64,000 nucleotides of DNA from Bacillus cereus (GTDB taxonomy: Bacteria; Bacillota; Bacilli; Bacillales; Bacillaceae_G), in NCBI RefSeq assembly GCF_025917685.1, contig NZ_CP089518.1, forward strand, positions 2,853,001-2,917,000, read 5' to 3'. Each line of letters opens with the position of its first letter. The stretch's first letter is position 1. Of this stretch, positions 26,633 to 37,258 are shown piece by piece. A model generated the notes under the pieces. The model worked only from the letters and a program-made list of their open reading frames with translations, made no database searches and was not told the origin of the DNA. Position numbers and translations under genes: made by a program.

Positions 26633-28084
26633 TTATGCTTTTTTTCCTGCTTCAATTGCTAAAGATTCTTCATGCCACCAAAGTGTTTCTTCAGGGTCTT
26701 CTTTAGCGATTAAATGTGCTTCTTTCTTCGATTCTACGGTAGGATAAGATCCTTTTAGTGCACGTCCTGATGTTGTAACAAACAGTACACTAAATACAAC
26801 TAATCCAATTACACTTACACCAGTTAAATAAAATGCTGGTGCGAGCGGGTTACCAGTAGCGTGAACTAAGTATGAACATACGAGCGGTGTTGTCCCGCCA
26901 AATATAGATACAGAAATATTAAAGGAGATAGATAGTGCACGATAACGTACATCGGTGAAAAAGAGTGCTGGTAATAACGAAGGCAATGTTCCTTCATAAA
27001 CACTAAGGAAGAAACCTAAGACGAAAATACCCGCAAACATAGCTACAATATGTCCGTTACCTATTAGTAAAAATGCCGGAATTGCAAATACAGTTAAACC
27101 AAGTAAACCAATTTGCACTACGCGTTTATTACCTACTTTATCACTTAATTTACCGAAATAAAGTGCCAGTGGAATCATAAGTGCCATCGTAATTGAAATA
27201 ATTAATAAGCCAGTTGTTTCTTTGACTTTTAGTACTTGTGTTAAGTAAGAAGGAATATACGAAAGGATCATATAGTTTGTAATGTTAAAGAAGGCAACAA
27301 TTACTGTGCTTAATACGAAGTCTTTTTTATGATATTTTAATATATCAATAAATGAAAATTGTTCATTGTCTTCAGATTCCTCTTGTGCTTTTTCCATCTC
27401 TTCAAAAATTGGAGATTCATCTAAATGACGTCGTAAATATAAACCGACCAAACCAATTGGTGCAGCAATTAAGAAAGGAATACGCCATCCCCAGCTGAGC
27501 ATTTGCTCATCTGTTAACAATAACGTCAAAATGGTAACAATTACCGAAGCAGCAATGTAACCTGAGAGTGTCCCGATTTCAAGACCACTACCGAGTATAC
27601 CACGCTTTTTATCTGGAGAAGATTCTGCGATATAAACCATTGCTCCTGAATATTCGCCGCCTGTAGAGAAGCCTTGAATCATTCGCGCAATTAAAAGTAG
27701 TATTGGTGCCCATACACCAATTTGTTCATAGGTTGGTAGTAATGCGATGAATAATGTAGAAAGTGCCATTAAAATAATAGTTGTACTTAAAACAATCTTT
27801 CGGCCATACTTATCTCCTATTCTACCAAAGAAAATACCTCCGATTGGTCGAACGAGAAAGGCCGCCGCAAATGTACCAAATGTTAGTACAAGTTGCAAAC
27901 CACTATTATTCACACCTGAGAAGAATAATTGACTTAAAATTACTGCTAAATACGCGTATAATCCGAAGTCAAACCACTCCATTGCATTCCCAATGCCAGT
28001 AGCAATAACTGCTTTCCTCGCTTGTTTAGGATTGACAATATTAACGTCTTGAGGTTCAAAATTTAAATCATTATTTTGTTGCAT
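26633..28084 (-). CDS. MFS metabolite:H+ symporter (ProP-like)
   Basis: 483 residues from ATG 28084 (MQQNNDLNF); a longer frame reaches 28162 but the usual family start is here. Twelve membrane helices, with the MHS-subfamily motifs GNAMEWFDFGLYAYL near the N-terminus, GRIGDKYGRK in the first cytoplasmic loop and ARMIQGFSTGGEYSGA. Relatives carry proline, betaine, citrate or alpha-ketoglutarate with protons. The substrate is not readable. Single gene. Confidence 0.9.
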   Translation of the reverse strand: MQQNNDLNFEPQDVNIVNPKQARKAVIATGIGNAMEWFDFGLYAYLAVILSQLFFSGVNNSGLQLVLTFGTFAAAFLVRPIGGIFFGRIGDKYGRKIVLSTTIILMALSTLFIALLPTYEQIGVWAPILLLIARMIQGFSTGGEYSGAMVYIAESSPDKKRGILGSGLEIGTLSGYIAASVIVTILTLLLTDEQMLSWGWRIPFLIAAPIGLVGLYLRRHLDESPIFEEMEKAQEESEDNEQFSFIDILKYHKKDFVLSTVIVAFFNITNYMILSYIPSYLTQVLKVKETTGLLIISITMALMIPLALYFGKLSDKVGNKRVVQIGLLGLTVFAIPAFLLIGNGHIVAMFAGIFVLGFFLSVYEGTLPSLLPALFFTDVRYRALSISFNISVSIFGGTTPLVCSYLVHATGNPLAPAFYLTGVSVIGLVVFSVLFVTTSGRALKGSYPTVESKKEAHLIAKEDPEETLWWHEESLAIEAGKKA

Positions 28085-28260
28085 ATAGTAAAACAGCCCC
28101 TTATTTAATTTAACTTCTTTAAGCACACCTTCTCTTACTAGAATAAATTCAATACGAAGCACTTAAGGAAAAGCAACGTCTCCTTATCTGTTATTATTGT
28201 TTCACATAATTAATTATTTGTCCAATGAGATGCTCCCTAGGTTAAGTAATTTAGTATTTT

Positions 28261-28306
28261 AAAAAGCTGAAGAAGGCGCTATACGAGTACCTTTTTCAGC
28301 TTTTTA
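28261..28306. terminator. Terminator-like hairpin
   Basis: AAAAAGCTGAAGAAGG pairs with CCTTTTTCAGCTTTTT with one mismatch. It lies between the aminotransferase and the MFS gene, upstream of the latter, so it probably ends the aminotransferase transcript (stop at 28388). Confidence 0.7.
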
Positions 28307-28387
28307 TTTTAATACATAAATTTATTTTTTTCACCCCTATTTTCTTCCTATTTGAATTAAAAATAAGGTACTTTTTCATAAAGCTTT

Positions 28388-29605
28388 TTAAACACTTGCT
28401 ATAGCTGATAAGCTATGAATACAGGAGATAAACTCATAAATAAATGCATCAATCTCTTCTTTTGTAATTATATATGGAGGAAGTAAACGGATGATGTTCC
28501 CTTGTGTAACATCAACTAACATCCCTTTCTCCATTAGCTCTACCTGTAATTTCTTTACATTTGTATTCGTATCATTCAAACTAATTCCAAACATCATACC
28601 AGCATGACGTACTTCCTGAATATAATAAGAATTTTCATTCTGAATTTCTCGCAATTTATCATTTAAATATAGTGACATTTCATAAGCTTCTTGCATTAAA
28701 CCATCGTCAATCAATGTATTTAAAACCGTTAACCCTAAAGCTGTTCCCATTGAAGAATGAGCAAACGTTGTGCCGTGATCTCCTGGTGCAAATACATCAC
28801 ATAATTTTTCACCTACAATAATTCCACCTAGCGGTATCCCGCCTCCTGCTCCTTTGCCAATTTGAATAATATCGGGTGTAATATTGAAATTTTGATAAGC
28901 GAATAGTTTTCCTGTTCTCCCCATACCACTTTGTACTTCATCAACAATAAGTAGTACATTATATTTCTCACATAAGTTTTGAACACCATGTAAATATTCA
29001 CGCGATAAAGGATATATACCGCCGCTTCCTAAAACAGGCTCTAACATAATCGCAATTGGATTTTCATGAATTATTGTTTCTTCTAATTGCTCTATATTCT
29101 CACGCTCTACTTCATATACCGGAATCGATGTTTTAGGGAAATTTTGATATACACTTTCTTGTCTCGTAAAATGAAGTGCTCCTAACGTACGTCCGTGGAA
29201 ACTATTCTTCAGCACTACGATTCCTTCACGTTCCTCATGCGTATTAGCTCTATACTTATCAATTAATTTCAACGTTGTTTCTGTCGCTTCCGTACCTGAG
29301 TTTGTAAAAAAGACCTTTCCGTTTTTTAAAGAGCAATCAACTAATTTCTTTGCATACTCAATCGCAACTGGGTTTAAAAAATGAAACGGTAGATGCAATG
29401 ACTTCGTAACTTGCTCCATTGTCGTTTGCACAATTTTAGGATGATTGTATCCTAATACATTTACTCCTACACCAGAAAATAAATCTAAATACTCTTTACC
29501 ATCTACATCATAAAGTTTACTTCCTTCTCCTCTTTCTATCGCAACCCCCGTACGACAATACGTAGGCATCATATATTCTTTATCTAATTGAGACCAATCC
29601 GACAT
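28388..29605 (-). CDS. Class-III PLP aminotransferase, ArgD/acetylornithine type
   Basis: A 405-residue class-III aminotransferase: FSGVGVNVLGYNHP, FFTNSGTEATE, SFHGRTLGAL, LLIVDEVQSGMGRTG and the PLP-lysine segment IQIGKGAGGGIPLGG. Best matched to acetylornithine/ornithine-type enzymes. It is not near arginine genes, so the actual substrate could be another omega-amino acid. Divergent from the catalase gene. Confidence 0.88.
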   Translation of the reverse strand: MSDWSQLDKEYMMPTYCRTGVAIERGEGSKLYDVDGKEYLDLFSGVGVNVLGYNHPKIVQTTMEQVTKSLHLPFHFLNPVAIEYAKKLVDCSLKNGKVFFTNSGTEATETTLKLIDKYRANTHEEREGIVVLKNSFHGRTLGALHFTRQESVYQNFPKTSIPVYEVERENIEQLEETIIHENPIAIMLEPVLGSGGIYPLSREYLHGVQNLCEKYNVLLIVDEVQSGMGRTGKLFAYQNFNITPDIIQIGKGAGGGIPLGGIIVGEKLCDVFAPGDHGTTFAHSSMGTALGLTVLNTLIDDGLMQEAYEMSLYLNDKLREIQNENSYYIQEVRHAGMMFGISLNDTNTNVKKLQVELMEKGMLVDVTQGNIIRLLPPYIITKEEIDAFIYEFISCIHSLSAIASV

Positions 29606-29906
29606 AATAAATTCCTCCTGGCTATTTTCCCGTTTTTCATGTTCATTATCTATAAATTCATTTACAAATTAATTTTTAAGATTGATATTTTAATAGTGGT
29701 TTTCTTCCACCTCTTAAATAAAACGTGTTATTTCTCTTCCCGATATTCATTTTTCCATAATTTCTTCTATTTCAACAGGTCCACTGCATACGCGTTTTTT
29801 TCATCTAGCGGTCTGTTCCTATTTTGAACTTTGCATGTCATACATAATCAAGGTTAAAAAATCATATTTAGTAACAATGGACAAAAAAAATTTGGAGGCT
29901 ATATTG

Positions 29907-31286
29907 ATGGATGAAAACTATGATAAACAGAGGCAATCTTTACTAGGAAAAGACTTTAATGAACATGGAGAACGTAATGAAAAAGCTATAATTCACTCTC
30001 AAACAGTTGGTTCACGTGGACCTGTTTTAAAGCAAGATAGTGTGCTTCACGAGGCGTTACAAGAATTTATTCATGAAAAAATTTTAGAAAGACCTGTTCA
30101 TGTAAAAGGTTACGGTGCATTCGGCTATTTCCAAACGATATATCCGATGTCAGAACATACTAAACTAAGTTTTTTACAAAATTCTAATGCGAAAGTTCCT
30201 GTTATGGTACGATTTTCATTTGCAGTTAGTACGAAAGGAACACCTGATACTTCTAGAAATGTACGCGGTTTTGCTACAAAATTTTATACAAATGATGGCG
30301 TTTTTGACCTTTTATGTAATCACATTCCTGTCTTTTCTGTTCGTGATCCGATGCGTTTCCCTGAAACAATTAAAGCGCTCTTACCTTCACCTAAAAATAA
30401 CTTAATAGACCCTGATAGTTTTTGGAGTTTTGTCGCTACAGCACCAGAATCAATTCATTTTGTTGTCCGCTTATACTCTGATACTGGTACTGCAAAAAGC
30501 CTTCGCCACATCCCAGGACATAGTGTAAATACATATGTTTGGAGAAACGCTGAAGGTAATCGAAAGTATATAAAGTATCATTGGTATCCATTTGAAGGTG
30601 TACAATTCATTACTAGTGAGGAAGCAACTAAACTAGCTGCGGAAAACCCTGATTATAGCGGGAAAGATTTATACGATGCAATTGAGGCTGGTAAACCAGT
30701 GGAATATGGTCTATATGTCCAGCTCATGGATCCAAAAGATGAAGCTCATCTTTCTTATGATCCTTTAGATGATACAAAAGTATGGGACGAAAAGGCGTAT
30801 CCTCTTATACCAGTCGGTAAAATGGTATTAAATAAAAATCCTGAAAATTATATGGAACAAGTCGAAAAAGTGTCCTTCTCTCCTTCTAATTTACTGGATG
30901 GAGCAGAACTATCTGATGATAAAATGCTACAGGGCCGTGCTAATATTTATAGCGATTCTCAAAGACGAAGAATTGGACCAGAATTTCGTAAATTACAGGT
31001 TAACCAGCAGCAAGATTGGACACCTGCTAATCAAATTACAAGCGGTGATGGAAGATACGTTGAAGGAAAACTTGAAAGAACTTCTATAACTAAGCAAGAT
31101 GACTTTGGGCAGGCTGGTGATTTTTATGCGAAGTTACAACCGATAGAAAAAGAACATCTTGCTGAAAATTTAGCTAATGATTTGAAAGTCATTTCCAATG
31201 ATATTAGGAAGATAGTTTTGGGGTATTTCGATCAAGTATCAACTGATTTGAAAACAAGAATTGAGACAAAAATGAAAGAGCATTAA
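29907..31286 (+). CDS. Haem catalase
   Basis: 459 residues from ATG 29907 with GGAGG (29894-29898); frames further upstream lack an SD. The distal His is in ERPVHVKGYGAFGYF, the distal Asn in LLCNHIPVFSVRD (usual form GNNTPVFF), and the proximal haem Tyr in QGRANIYSDSQRRRIG. It lacks a large C-terminal domain, so it is a small-subunit type enzyme decomposing hydrogen peroxide to water and oxygen in the cytoplasm. The replacement of the usual GNN and FF residues around the active site is uncommon but leaves the key Asn. Confidence 0.92.
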   Translation: MDENYDKQRQSLLGKDFNEHGERNEKAIIHSQTVGSRGPVLKQDSVLHEALQEFIHEKILERPVHVKGYGAFGYFQTIYPMSEHTKLSFLQNSNAKVPVMVRFSFAVSTKGTPDTSRNVRGFATKFYTNDGVFDLLCNHIPVFSVRDPMRFPETIKALLPSPKNNLIDPDSFWSFVATAPESIHFVVRLYSDTGTAKSLRHIPGHSVNTYVWRNAEGNRKYIKYHWYPFEGVQFITSEEATKLAAENPDYSGKDLYDAIEAGKPVEYGLYVQLMDPKDEAHLSYDPLDDTKVWDEKAYPLIPVGKMVLNKNPENYMEQVEKVSFSPSNLLDGAELSDDKMLQGRANIYSDSQRRRIGPEFRKLQVNQQQDWTPANQITSGDGRYVEGKLERTSITKQDDFGQAGDFYAKLQPIEKEHLAENLANDLKVISNDIRKIVLGYFDQVSTDLKTRIETKMKEH

Positions 31287-31384
31287 GAAGATTAAAACAT
31301 GCTTTACGAATGAGAATTCAAATCTATATTAATTATTTTCTTGTCAAAATCCAATGAGGTTACTTAATTTAAAAATATAAAGCC

Positions 31385-31422
31385 AATATACCCCTGCTCT
31401 AATTATAGAACAGGGGTATATT
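31385..31422. terminator. Hairpin after the catalase gene
   Basis: AATATACCCCTG pairs with CAGGGGTATATT around 14 nt. There is no long T-run, so it may be a weak or factor-dependent terminator. Confidence 0.5.
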
Positions 31423-31491
31423 GAAGTAGTTTAATATTTAACATTAAACTAAAAAATACAACTAGCAGCCTCTCAAACCAACTATAGTAAA

Positions 31492-34128
31492 CTATTTTAC
31501 TTCCACTGTATAATTCCCTGTTCCCCCGCCATATTTATATACACTTAAATAATATTTCCCTGGCTTTGCATTATAATTGCCAAGCAATTTGTTTCCATCA
31601 CGTTTTGTTGCATAAGTTACATAATTATTTAAGTCTGATTCAGAATATAGTACCCAGTTCAATCCAATATTTTGTTCGTTCGTAATAGTAATTTGTAAAT
31701 CTTTTGGGTCCTTTACATCAATAACAAATCGGTCAACCTGATCTTGATCGCTTAAGTTTCCTCTTAGTAACGTATTTAAAGATAGTGGATTCGCTGTTTC
31801 AAATGAATTATTCGGTTCTTTTTCTACAGCCGTACCTTCTTCTGTATTCACTCCACTAAGCACAACATCATATTCAAATTGTCCAGCATTATTAACACGG
31901 TAATTTACAAAGTAAGCAGTCAATGTTTTATATCCAGTCCACTCTTTTCCTGAAAGACGTTTCAACATATCATTCGTTGCTTGATTCATCACTTTCCAGT
32001 CCTCAATTTCTCCTTTTGCCGCACTTCCTGTATATGTCCCCTGTAGTGTAAATGTATTAAAGAATTGTGATTTATTTTTTGTTACCTTCACATCTTTTAA
32101 CTTTGCTTCATTAGTGATATCTGAAGTAACGTCCGAAAGCGATTTTGGATCATGCTGAGTTAAATACTCATCTGATACTTGTGGAATTGTATACTTATCA
32201 CGATTATCAATAAGCATTTGCATATAAGATTGATATTCTTCATTTAATTTATTATCTTTGCTTAATGTAGAACGGTATGCATCGTAACTTGAAACATCAT
32301 TTGCACGAATTAAATCATGCACTTTATCGAACATTTCAGGACGGTTATTATACATATATGATTGCAATGCAAACGAATAGTTATAAAAATCCCACGTTCC
32401 ATATCTCGCATTTAATGTTTGTGATGCTGTATAACGTTTTGCAGGATCATAAGATAATCCACCAATTATACTTTTTCGCGGTACTACACTATCTAATCGC
32501 GTTGAACCTGCAAAGAACTCTGCATTCCCTTCTTCAAACCATGTTAAACGTTCATTTTGATACATTTCCCCTTGGCCCCATAATCCCTGAACTTCGTATC
32601 TTCCCTGTAAGTAGTGCGTAAATTCATGGCGGAACAATTCTTCCAAACTATAAATACTTTGCTCTGGTGTACGTTCATATGTAAAGAACGTTCCTGTCCC
32701 TTCAATATAAATTCCACCATTATTCGTTTCATATCCGTACAGTTGGCGATTAAATTGATACTCATCTGGACTATTATAAATAACCATCGTTAGTACATCA
32801 TCAGCATGTCCACTTTCAAGTGGTTTATCGCTACCAACTGTACGATAAAATTGAGAACGTACTTCTTTTGCCGCCCAGTATAGACGCTTAATTTTCTCTT
32901 CACTAACTTTATCCCCAGCTTTAAAGACAATTGCTCCATCATCAAACGTATACGTTTTCGGTAAATATTTCTTTTTACCATCTTCTCGAATTTGATCTAA
33001 ATTTATTGTTTTTCCGTTCGCATCTACTCCTCCGTAATTTGTAGTAATTTGTTCTGCTGCAACAAAATATTGCTCCCCAAAATGTGGATAAATCCTCATC
33101 GCTTCGGTAACAACTTGCTGGCCTTTTGTTGGTGTACTATAAAGCTTGCCTAATCGACCAGCATAATAAATTCCATTATTAATTAACCAGCCGTTTTTAT
33201 TTGTTACTGTACCAATTAGTGCAAAACGATTTACTTCATTTATAAAGTTATCAATATTTCGATACCACATCGTATCTTTTGGCTCTTTTCCAGTCGTGTA
33301 CATATCCGTCTGAATATCAAAGTCAATCCCCTTCATCAACTCATAAATAGCGTCTCCTTTCGTTCGGTCTTCAATGAAAGTTGCAAGATTATCGTTGTAT
33401 TGTTTGAAAATTTCACCTGCATATAAAACCGTTTCAACATCAGCCGATGCATTTCCAATTAATTTTCCATATGATGAAATAACTTTATTTTGTTCTGATG
33501 TACCAAGTTTGAAATTCGGATTTTTTGCAATTGTTTTTAAAGCCGGTAAACATTTATCATGGTAGCTACGCTCATTTAGTTTGCTTAATTCATCATGGTA
33601 AAAACCTAAATAAAATGCTGCACGTAAAGCTTCTACTAATGTTTCAATCCCTTTTGAATCATCTTTCGTATAAGCTTGTCCTTGTTCTGCTAGTTTATTA
33701 ATAATCGCTTGCATTCGGCTATCATCTTGATAGAATTTGAGACTATCACTATTAAACTGAAATAATTCCGGAATTTGATACCAATTAATTGTCACAAGAA
33801 GATCAGTTAATTGTTTGTTACTTAATTGATTTAACTCAGCCATCGAATACTTTTTTTCTTCAGCTAACGGTTTAACATCCTTGTTTGGCGCTAGCGGACG
33901 CTGCGATAAATCCGATAACTTTAACCGTTTTGTAAAAGATGCATTTTCTTGTACTTTTGAAGAGTGTGCCAACTCATCAACGGATTTCTGTATACCTACC
34001 GGCTCCATTTGTAATACGTTCTTCACATTTTTTTCTTTTGTCTCTGCTTGAATTTGTAAACCATTGCATGATATTGTCACTAGTCCAACACCAAGAATCA
34101 ACTTAGAAATTTTTGAATATTTAACCAT
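31492..34128 (-). CDS. Secreted M9 collagenase
   Basis: An 878-residue secreted metalloprotease. A signal peptide (SKLILGVGLVTISCNG) is followed by an activator-like helical domain and the gluzincin peptidase domain with HEFTHYLQGR at residues 501-510 and the third ligand Glu in WFEEGNAEFFAGSTR. A pre-peptidase C-terminal domain ends the protein (EKEPNNSFETANPLSL... GNYTVEVK). Members cleave native collagen and are secreted virulence-type factors in the B. cereus group. No PKD domain is recognised, and the protein is somewhat shorter than the 950-plus residue B. cereus collagenases. A truncated copy is at 42967-44718. Confidence 0.93.
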   Translation of the reverse strand: MVKYSKISKLILGVGLVTISCNGLQIQAETKEKNVKNVLQMEPVGIQKSVDELAHSSKVQENASFTKRLKLSDLSQRPLAPNKDVKPLAEEKKYSMAELNQLSNKQLTDLLVTINWYQIPELFQFNSDSLKFYQDDSRMQAIINKLAEQGQAYTKDDSKGIETLVEALRAAFYLGFYHDELSKLNERSYHDKCLPALKTIAKNPNFKLGTSEQNKVISSYGKLIGNASADVETVLYAGEIFKQYNDNLATFIEDRTKGDAIYELMKGIDFDIQTDMYTTGKEPKDTMWYRNIDNFINEVNRFALIGTVTNKNGWLINNGIYYAGRLGKLYSTPTKGQQVVTEAMRIYPHFGEQYFVAAEQITTNYGGVDANGKTINLDQIREDGKKKYLPKTYTFDDGAIVFKAGDKVSEEKIKRLYWAAKEVRSQFYRTVGSDKPLESGHADDVLTMVIYNSPDEYQFNRQLYGYETNNGGIYIEGTGTFFTYERTPEQSIYSLEELFRHEFTHYLQGRYEVQGLWGQGEMYQNERLTWFEEGNAEFFAGSTRLDSVVPRKSIIGGLSYDPAKRYTASQTLNARYGTWDFYNYSFALQSYMYNNRPEMFDKVHDLIRANDVSSYDAYRSTLSKDNKLNEEYQSYMQMLIDNRDKYTIPQVSDEYLTQHDPKSLSDVTSDITNEAKLKDVKVTKNKSQFFNTFTLQGTYTGSAAKGEIEDWKVMNQATNDMLKRLSGKEWTGYKTLTAYFVNYRVNNAGQFEYDVVLSGVNTEEGTAVEKEPNNSFETANPLSLNTLLRGNLSDQDQVDRFVIDVKDPKDLQITITNEQNIGLNWVLYSESDLNNYVTYATKRDGNKLLGNYNAKPGKYYLSVYKYGGGTGNYTVEVK

Positions 34129-34520
34129 AACATTGCCCCCTAATAATTTTAAAGAAAATTCTGAATTTTTATATCAGAACATACTTATTTGTATGTATTT
34201 ACAGTTCCGCTATAAATACAAGTATGATCAATGATGCAATAGTAGCTTGTTTTATACTATTACGAATACAGATTCCTTACATACAATCCCCTTCCTTAAA
34301 TTTAATACAAGCAAAAACTGTGCCAATGATATTTTTTGCGCATAGTAAACATTTCTTTATTAGTACTGTAGAATAAAATATACATAAGTGGTTCAACAAT
34401 GTATAAATCTTTTGACACATACTCCTCTCTCTTTTTACGATAAAAAGATCCTTTGAAAATTATAAGCACATTTACTAGCAAGTAATTTGCAATATACACC
34501 ATCCTAAATGTTAATAACCT
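34129..34520. other. Upstream region of the collagenase gene
   Basis: AT-rich 392 nt with the collagenase promoter region; an 80-codon open frame here has no SD and unremarkable composition, and I do not support it as a gene. Confidence 0.4.
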
Positions 34521-34570
34521 CAAAAAAAGAAGGTAAGTATACATAAGGTTAATATGTATACTTACCTTCT
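34521..34570 (-). terminator. Long perfect terminator of the 176-residue secreted protein gene
   Basis: An 18-bp perfect stem (34528-34545 with 34553-34570, AGAAGGTAAGTATACATA arms) with a 7-nt loop, followed on the minus strand by TTTTTTT. Confidence 0.9.
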
Positions 34571-34623
34571 TCTATAGCAACCTTTCAGCAGATAAAAACA
34601 ACATTAATTAGTATTTCATTACA

Positions 34624-35154
34624 TCATTTCATATTATGGTATTCATTCCTCTTTTTCAGATAATCCTTTTCACATTGTAACGGTTTGTATTCCACTATTT
34701 TGCCTTGCTTCTTTTTTGTTTCGGTAACAATCCATTCCCCTTTTTCAAGGTTTAGATTTAGGCGTTTCATTACATTAGTATCGTCTATTTCTTTATAAAG
34801 TAAAAATGCTTCTTGCGCCCTCACAAATAAGCTAGGTTGCCCTCTAAATCCACCACTATCATAAATTTTAGTTAATGAATTATAATATGAATCATTTTCC
34901 TTTCCGCCATACATCAAATGCGCAGCCTCTAGGTCTCTTTTACTAACTTCCCAAAAACTGTTTTCATCAATATTTAAATTAAATGTGGATTTAATGTCCT
35001 GTATTATATTTTCCGCATACTTTTCATCTCGAACTTTTCTTTCTTCGAGACAATCCGAAGATAATCTTGGTGCATCTGTTTGAGAATGTACAACGTGTTG
35101 AATAGATACACATAAAATAAATACACTTAAAATAAACAATATTTTTTTCATCAT
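34624..35154 (-). CDS. Secreted hypothetical protein
   Basis: A 176-residue protein with a signal peptide (KKILFILSVFILCVSIQHVV) and no lipobox, followed by a hydrophilic domain with two Cys (DCLEER and LQCEKD) that might form a disulphide outside the cell. No family recognised. Single gene with its own strong terminator. Confidence 0.75.
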   Translation of the reverse strand: MMKKILFILSVFILCVSIQHVVHSQTDAPRLSSDCLEERKVRDEKYAENIIQDIKSTFNLNIDENSFWEVSKRDLEAAHLMYGGKENDSYYNSLTKIYDSGGFRGQPSLFVRAQEAFLLYKEIDDTNVMKRLNLNLEKGEWIVTETKKKQGKIVEYKPLQCEKDYLKKRNEYHNMK

Positions 35155-35222
35155 TACATATCACCTCAAATGATTTAGATACTATATTATTTGAGGCTTA
35201 GGATATTCTTATGCTAAGAATG

Positions 35223-35255
35223 AGAAAGGTCCTATAAAATAGACTTTTTATAGAA
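35223..35255 (-). terminator. Terminator of the YerA-like gene
   Basis: GAAAGGT-CTATAAAA/TTTTATAG-ACCTTTC stem with one mismatch, just past the stop at 35265 on the minus strand. Confidence 0.6.
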
Positions 35256-35264
35256 CCTTTCCTT

Positions 35265-37034
35265 TTAATATTGATTTATCAGTTTCATCGGCGAAGCAAG
35301 TACCTTACTACTTTTCACATCATATAATCCTATAGGTGTTACCCGTATAAAAGGCAAGTGCGTCGCAGAAAAGAATAAAATCGTAAATGCTGGATCGTTA
35401 TAGGTGTATCCTCGCTCTTGTAGTAATTCCACCATTTTTTTCTCTTTATGTATTAATTCGCTCATTTTTAAATCGGACATAATCCCAAGCAACGGTAATG
35501 CAATTTCGTGTAACACTTCATTTCTTTCCGCTATTACCATACCGCCACCTAGCTCTTTTACTCTATGAAAAGCTGTAAGCATATCTTCTTTCCTTTTTCC
35601 AATAAGAATGATGTCACCTGTACCGGAATAAGAGCTAGCAAGACCTCCTAATCTATTCGCAAAACCTTTCACAACTGTATTCACTCGCCAAGTGCCATCA
35701 CGAGCAATCATCATAAGGAAACATTCATCATGCTCAATAGAAAGTTCCTCAACGTTTAAGTCGATTTCAGTTACATATGGTTTTGAAATCACATCATTTA
35801 ATAATTTTATACCTGTTGTTTCAGAAAAAATCATATCTTCTTTCTTTAAAGACCAGTCTAGTTGTAGAGGGGTTACTTGAAATTCATCCCATTCTATACG
35901 TAATGATTCATTTTTATTTTCTCCATCACGTTTCATCCATTGTCCTTTTGCAATTACACTAATCGGCACCGGGTTTTCTTTACTTTCCAAAATATTAATA
36001 TTGGCGATTCTCCCTGTGGCAATCGCACCATGTAAATACTCCATATTATAATAACGAGCAATGTTATAACTTGCCATATTATAGGCATCAATAACCGGTA
36101 TCCCTTGCTTAATCGCTATTTCTATCAATCTATTTGTCATTCCGTTTTCATAAAATGATGGATGCGAACCGTCTGTTGTGAAAATGAATCTATCAAATTG
36201 TTTAACACCTAGTTCTAGCAATTCTTTTAGTAAAACTTCTAAATCCGGTCTAATTGAAGAATTTCTAAGAGAAACGGTGTAGCCTTGCATAAGGCGTATT
36301 AATGCTTCCTGCCCTGTCATCGCTTCATGATCACAATCCGTACCTAACAATTTTAACTTTGCTAAAGTTGTTTCAGATGCTCCAGGAAAATGCCCTTCTA
36401 CTTTCTTCTGTAATCGTTTTGTTTCCTGTACCCAATTTAACATTTCCTCATCGCCATGCAATAGTTTTGGCCATGCTGTTAACTCCCCGCCTTGAAGAAC
36501 ATCTTCATGATTAAGCCATTCCATTATTTCTTCACTATTAAACAATGATTGGCCATTTTGCAACTCAGTTTGTCCATCGAAACGACACCACCAATACATG
36601 CTTGCCGGAATCTTTTTAAATTCATCTAATAAACGAAATGCTTCTTCACGTTGTAATGTGAAAAATAAAGTTAAATTATCATTAATAAAAGTTGTTGTCC
36701 CAAATTGCATTGCATGATTTGCTAACGTCTCTGGATTGTATAATTGATATGGATGTGCATGCGGTTCTATGTAACTAGGAACTACATACTTCCCTTCGCA
36801 ATCAATAACTTCACAATGAGTAAATTGCTCTGGCAGTTTTTCTCCTACGTATACAATGCGGTCATCATAAACCCAAATATTTGCTTTCATCCACTCACGC
36901 ATATATGAATTTAAATATGTCGCATTCTTTAATAAAATGTGTGGACTTCTCATGCCATCTAGTACTTCAACATGTTCTCGTAATTGCTTATTACTCCATT
37001 TATAATTATTTTGTCCCAATGTACTCAACTCCAA
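35265..37034 (-). CDS. Adenine-deaminase-like amidohydrolase (YerA-like)
   Basis: A 589-residue amidohydrolase: metal-site IEPHAHPYQLY in place of the usual HxH loop, GHFPGASETTL, and FIFTTDGSHPS, followed by an adenine-deaminase-type C-terminal domain (FANRLGGLASSYSGTGDIIL). The size and sequence style fit B. subtilis YerA, an adenine deaminase homologue of unproven activity. It would act in the cytoplasm on a purine or related amide. Single gene. Confidence 0.8.
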   Translation of the reverse strand: MELSTLGQNNYKWSNKQLREHVEVLDGMRSPHILLKNATYLNSYMREWMKANIWVYDDRIVYVGEKLPEQFTHCEVIDCEGKYVVPSYIEPHAHPYQLYNPETLANHAMQFGTTTFINDNLTLFFTLQREEAFRLLDEFKKIPASMYWWCRFDGQTELQNGQSLFNSEEIMEWLNHEDVLQGGELTAWPKLLHGDEEMLNWVQETKRLQKKVEGHFPGASETTLAKLKLLGTDCDHEAMTGQEALIRLMQGYTVSLRNSSIRPDLEVLLKELLELGVKQFDRFIFTTDGSHPSFYENGMTNRLIEIAIKQGIPVIDAYNMASYNIARYYNMEYLHGAIATGRIANINILESKENPVPISVIAKGQWMKRDGENKNESLRIEWDEFQVTPLQLDWSLKKEDMIFSETTGIKLLNDVISKPYVTEIDLNVEELSIEHDECFLMMIARDGTWRVNTVVKGFANRLGGLASSYSGTGDIILIGKRKEDMLTAFHRVKELGGGMVIAERNEVLHEIALPLLGIMSDLKMSELIHKEKKMVELLQERGYTYNDPAFTILFFSATHLPFIRVTPIGLYDVKSSKVLASPMKLINQY

Positions 37035-37195
37035 ATCTATTAATTGTTATATTGGTTAAAACGAGAAATAGTTAATCAACTAAAGTATTTTCCATTCATA
37101 ACTCCCCTGTATAAATCCCTATAGCCTTTATTATATGTAATAGTTGTAAGAATAACAATTTTCAGAATAGTAAGCATACCTCTTTGCTCCAAAAT

Positions 37196-37226
37196 AAAAA
37201 GGATGTCATGAACAGACATCCTTTTA
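37196..37226. terminator. Terminator after the SSF symporter gene
   Basis: AAAAAGGATGTC/GACATCCTTTT stem, 7-nt loop, 33 nt beyond the symporter stop on the minus strand. Confidence 0.8.
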
Positions 37227-37258
37227 TCTTTTGCTAAGCTAATGGATATACAATTATT

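Noticed and set aside
29588..29827. 79-codon plus-strand ORF upstream of the catalase
   Set aside because: Phe/Ile-rich translation of an AT-rich promoter region, antisense over the aminotransferase start, no SD.
34302..34544. 80-codon minus-strand ORF
   Set aside because: No SD, mainly hydrophobic and AT-driven, and its upstream end runs into the terminator of the next gene.
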